NCBI GenBank assembly: GCA_910574635.1
Contig: CAJTCG010000029.1
Location: forward strand, 1 to 35,759
Length of the DNA stretch: 35,759 bases
Direction: 5' to 3'
Source: Oscillospiraceae bacterium
Lineage (GTDB): Bacteria; Bacillota; Clostridia; Oscillospirales; Oscillospiraceae
Part shown: one piece after another, positions 34,903 through 35,759 of the stretch
How the letters are laid out: each line of letters starts with the position of its first letter
Numbering within the stretch: the stretch's first letter is position 1
Notes under the pieces: model-generated
The model's database searches: none
What the model was told of the DNA's origin: nothing
What the model saw: only the letters and a program-made list of their open reading frames with translations
Position numbers and translations under genes: made by a program

Positions 34903-35013
34903 TTATTTGCATTGTATAGTATAACTTCGTGGCCGCAGTTCCCCCAGGCGGGGGCCGGGCTTTTTTGACAAATCAAGGGCTGTCAGATTGTGTCGAATGG
35001 CTGTGTACTTCAT
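34903..35013 (-). CDS. Short ORF of 36 residues upstream of the sigma gene
   Basis: ATG at 35011-35013 has GGAGG 8 bases upstream. The product KYTAIRHNLTALDLSKKPGP, RLGELRPRSYTIQCK is small and basic. The strong ribosome binding site is the main support. It ends about 200 bases before the sigma start; that interval contains TATACT-type promoter sequence but no gene. A leader-peptide or attenuator role cannot be excluded. Confidence 0.4.
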   Translation of the reverse strand: MKYTAIRHNLTALDLSKKPGPRLGELRPRSYTIQCK

Positions 35014-35141
35014 AGCGGCTGCCTCCTGTCAGCCGCCGTACTTGTCAGCATTACCGCGTCGCTCCTTTTGGAGGATAAAAGAACGGCGGCTTTAATTTCT
35101 TAAAACCGCCGCAGGAAATAATTTTGTGCATGAAAAAGAGA

Positions 35142-35186
35142 CTGCCCAGCAGCGGTTTTTTTCTTTTCTGCCGCTGGGCAGATGTT
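35142..35186 (+). terminator. Strong hairpin with T-run before the IS
   Basis: CTGCCCAGC (35142-35150) pairs with GCTGGGCAG (35173-35181), followed by a T-run at 35185-35190. A second G/C stem, CGGCGG/CCGCCG, lies at 35084-35089/35106-35111. The stretch 35014-35190 contains no gene. Confidence 0.65.
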
Positions 35187-35191
35187 TTTTA

Positions 35192-35209
35192 GGGAAGCAC
35201 TGATTAAAG
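35192..35209. repeat. IS5-type terminal inverted repeat, right copy
   Basis: GGGAAGCACTGATTAAAG, the partner of the repeat at 141-158. It marks the 3' end of the IS whose transposase C-terminus lies to the right. Confidence 0.55.
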
Positions 35210-35323
35210 CAAGTAAAAGCCAGGCAAACAGGCAAAGGTAATGGAAACTACCAATAAAGGACCATATTGGGGGATACATTCCTCATTTTTCCAGTCCCAG
35301 CCCGGTCGAAGGGCGCAAAAACC

Positions 35324-35759
35324 TTAGGCGGGGCATAGGGAACCGCCCGCCCTGGCAAGCATGTACAAATTCGCGCTGGCGAAGAGAACGTGTAATCGGT
35401 TAAGATTTTTTCTCAGACCCCGGTAAACGGTCTTCCGAAAACCGAAAATGTTCTTCACAATCCTGTAGGGATGCTCCACCTTGCAGCGTACGGCAGATTT
35501 TCGGTTTTCAATATACCGCTCCCAGTCAATGGCATTGTCTGAAACCCTGGGGAACCGGCCCGGCCTGCGGTTGATGCGGTATTCAATGGCAGAAAGCTGC
35601 GGATTGCTTTTGATTTCTTCCCGTTTCTCTATCCCAAGGTAGGCGCTGTCCCCGTAGACCACCTTATCATCTTCCCGCAGAAGCCTTGCCGCTACAGTGA
35701 CATCGTGGACATTGGCGGCGGTGGCCTCCACTGTGTGGACAAAGCCGCTCCCGGCATCC
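35324..35759 (-). CDS. IS5-family transposase, C-terminal fragment (runs off window)
   Basis: The frame enters from the window edge and reads DAGSGFVHTVEATAANVHDV, VVYGDSAYLGIEKREEIK, then INRRPGRFPRVSDNAIDWER, ENRKSAVRCKVEHPYRIVKN and IFGFRKTVYRGLRKNLNRLH. It includes the second catalytic Asp (YGDSAY) and the Glu of VEHPYR preceded by an R-x-x-x-E spacing, as in IS5 transposases. It ends at TAA 35324-35326. The N-terminal part lies outside. A similar transposase N-terminus occupies the left edge. Confidence 0.9.
   Translation of the reverse strand, partial: DAGSGFVHTVEATAANVHDVTVAARLLREDDKVVYGDSAYLGIEKREEIKSNPQLSAIEYRINRRPGRFPRVSDNAIDWERYIENRKSAVRCKVEHPYRIVKNIFGFRKTVYRGLRKNLNRLHVLFASANLYMLARAGGSLCPA

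Larger units (their letters stand above)
32500..35190 (-). mobile_element. Remnant of a Tn916-type integration/excision module
   Basis: Gene order int, xis, small ORF, sigma-like gene on the reverse strand is that of the right end of Tn916-like elements. Int has an amber stop and the sigma gene a deletion, so the module is probably inactive. Beyond int (about 32490-32520) GTAGTAAATC-type sequence resembles a Tn916-like end but was not resolved. The other side is bounded by an IS5-type end at 35192. Conjugation and resistance genes are absent. Confidence 0.6.

Overview
The window looks like chromosomal DNA of a gut Clostridia member, probably Oscillospiraceae-like (Bacillota). The signs are AGGAGG-type ribosome binding sites, frequent TTG/GTG starts, a GC-rich core, a Tn916-type integration module and a MobV/large-serine-recombinase element. 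Species cannot be assigned from the sequence alone. Both window ends lie inside copies of an IS5-family insertion sequence, in the same orientation and with matching terminal repeats, so the window is probably a contig broken at repeats.

Layout. 1-2.26 kb is an insertion-sequence scrapyard: an IS5-type 5' end that truncates ridA, a small CTAG-flanked MITE, an IS630 element with two -1 frame changes, and a decayed DDE transposase. 2.29-8.6 kb is an efflux and regulation cluster: a MATE pump behind a leader hairpin, a LysR regulator, and a divergent MarR-led operon (marR, flavodoxin-like gene, ABC exporter that has lost its ATPase half, second MATE pump, cytidylate-kinase-like gene, short ORF). 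8.7-9.45 kb holds remnants of an IS630 transposase and a tyrosine integrase. 9.56-17.14 kb is the chromosomal core: ychF, a two-gene operon joining a 2-TM channel-like RyR-domain protein to a membrane-bound TIR/propeller protein, an unidentified helical protein, and a flotillin/SPFH gene cut at about 17,144.

From 17,145 onward everything is accessory. There is a truncated element gene, then an HTH-regulated unit (MMPL exporter plus GLUG/helical surface protein) with twin palindromic operators, then an ftsH remnant. From about 24.9 to 30.27 kb lies an integrative mobilizable element: a hairpin-dense region with a pMV158/MobV-type oriT, an XRE regulator, a ParB-like protein, a MobV relaxase, a small protein and a large serine recombinase. 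It ends inside a tyrosine integrase gene, whose 3' end follows. The last part (30.6-35.1 kb) has a frameshifted rhuM-like gene, a low-molecular-weight tyrosine phosphatase, and a decaying Tn916-like int-xis-sigma module (amber stop in int, deletion in the sigma gene).

Most notable points: (1) the TIR plus RyR/2-TM/Rossmann operon, which has the form of a nucleotide-signal generator coupled to a ligand-gated channel; (2) the oriT, whose predicted nick lies at the base of a perfect three-way-junction fold of 15, 14 and 18 bp stems, next to further perfect hairpins; (3) the twin ATGTATNATACRT operators, one of which covers the -10 of the MMPL/GLUG promoter. All assignments come from reading the sequence; no database search was run.
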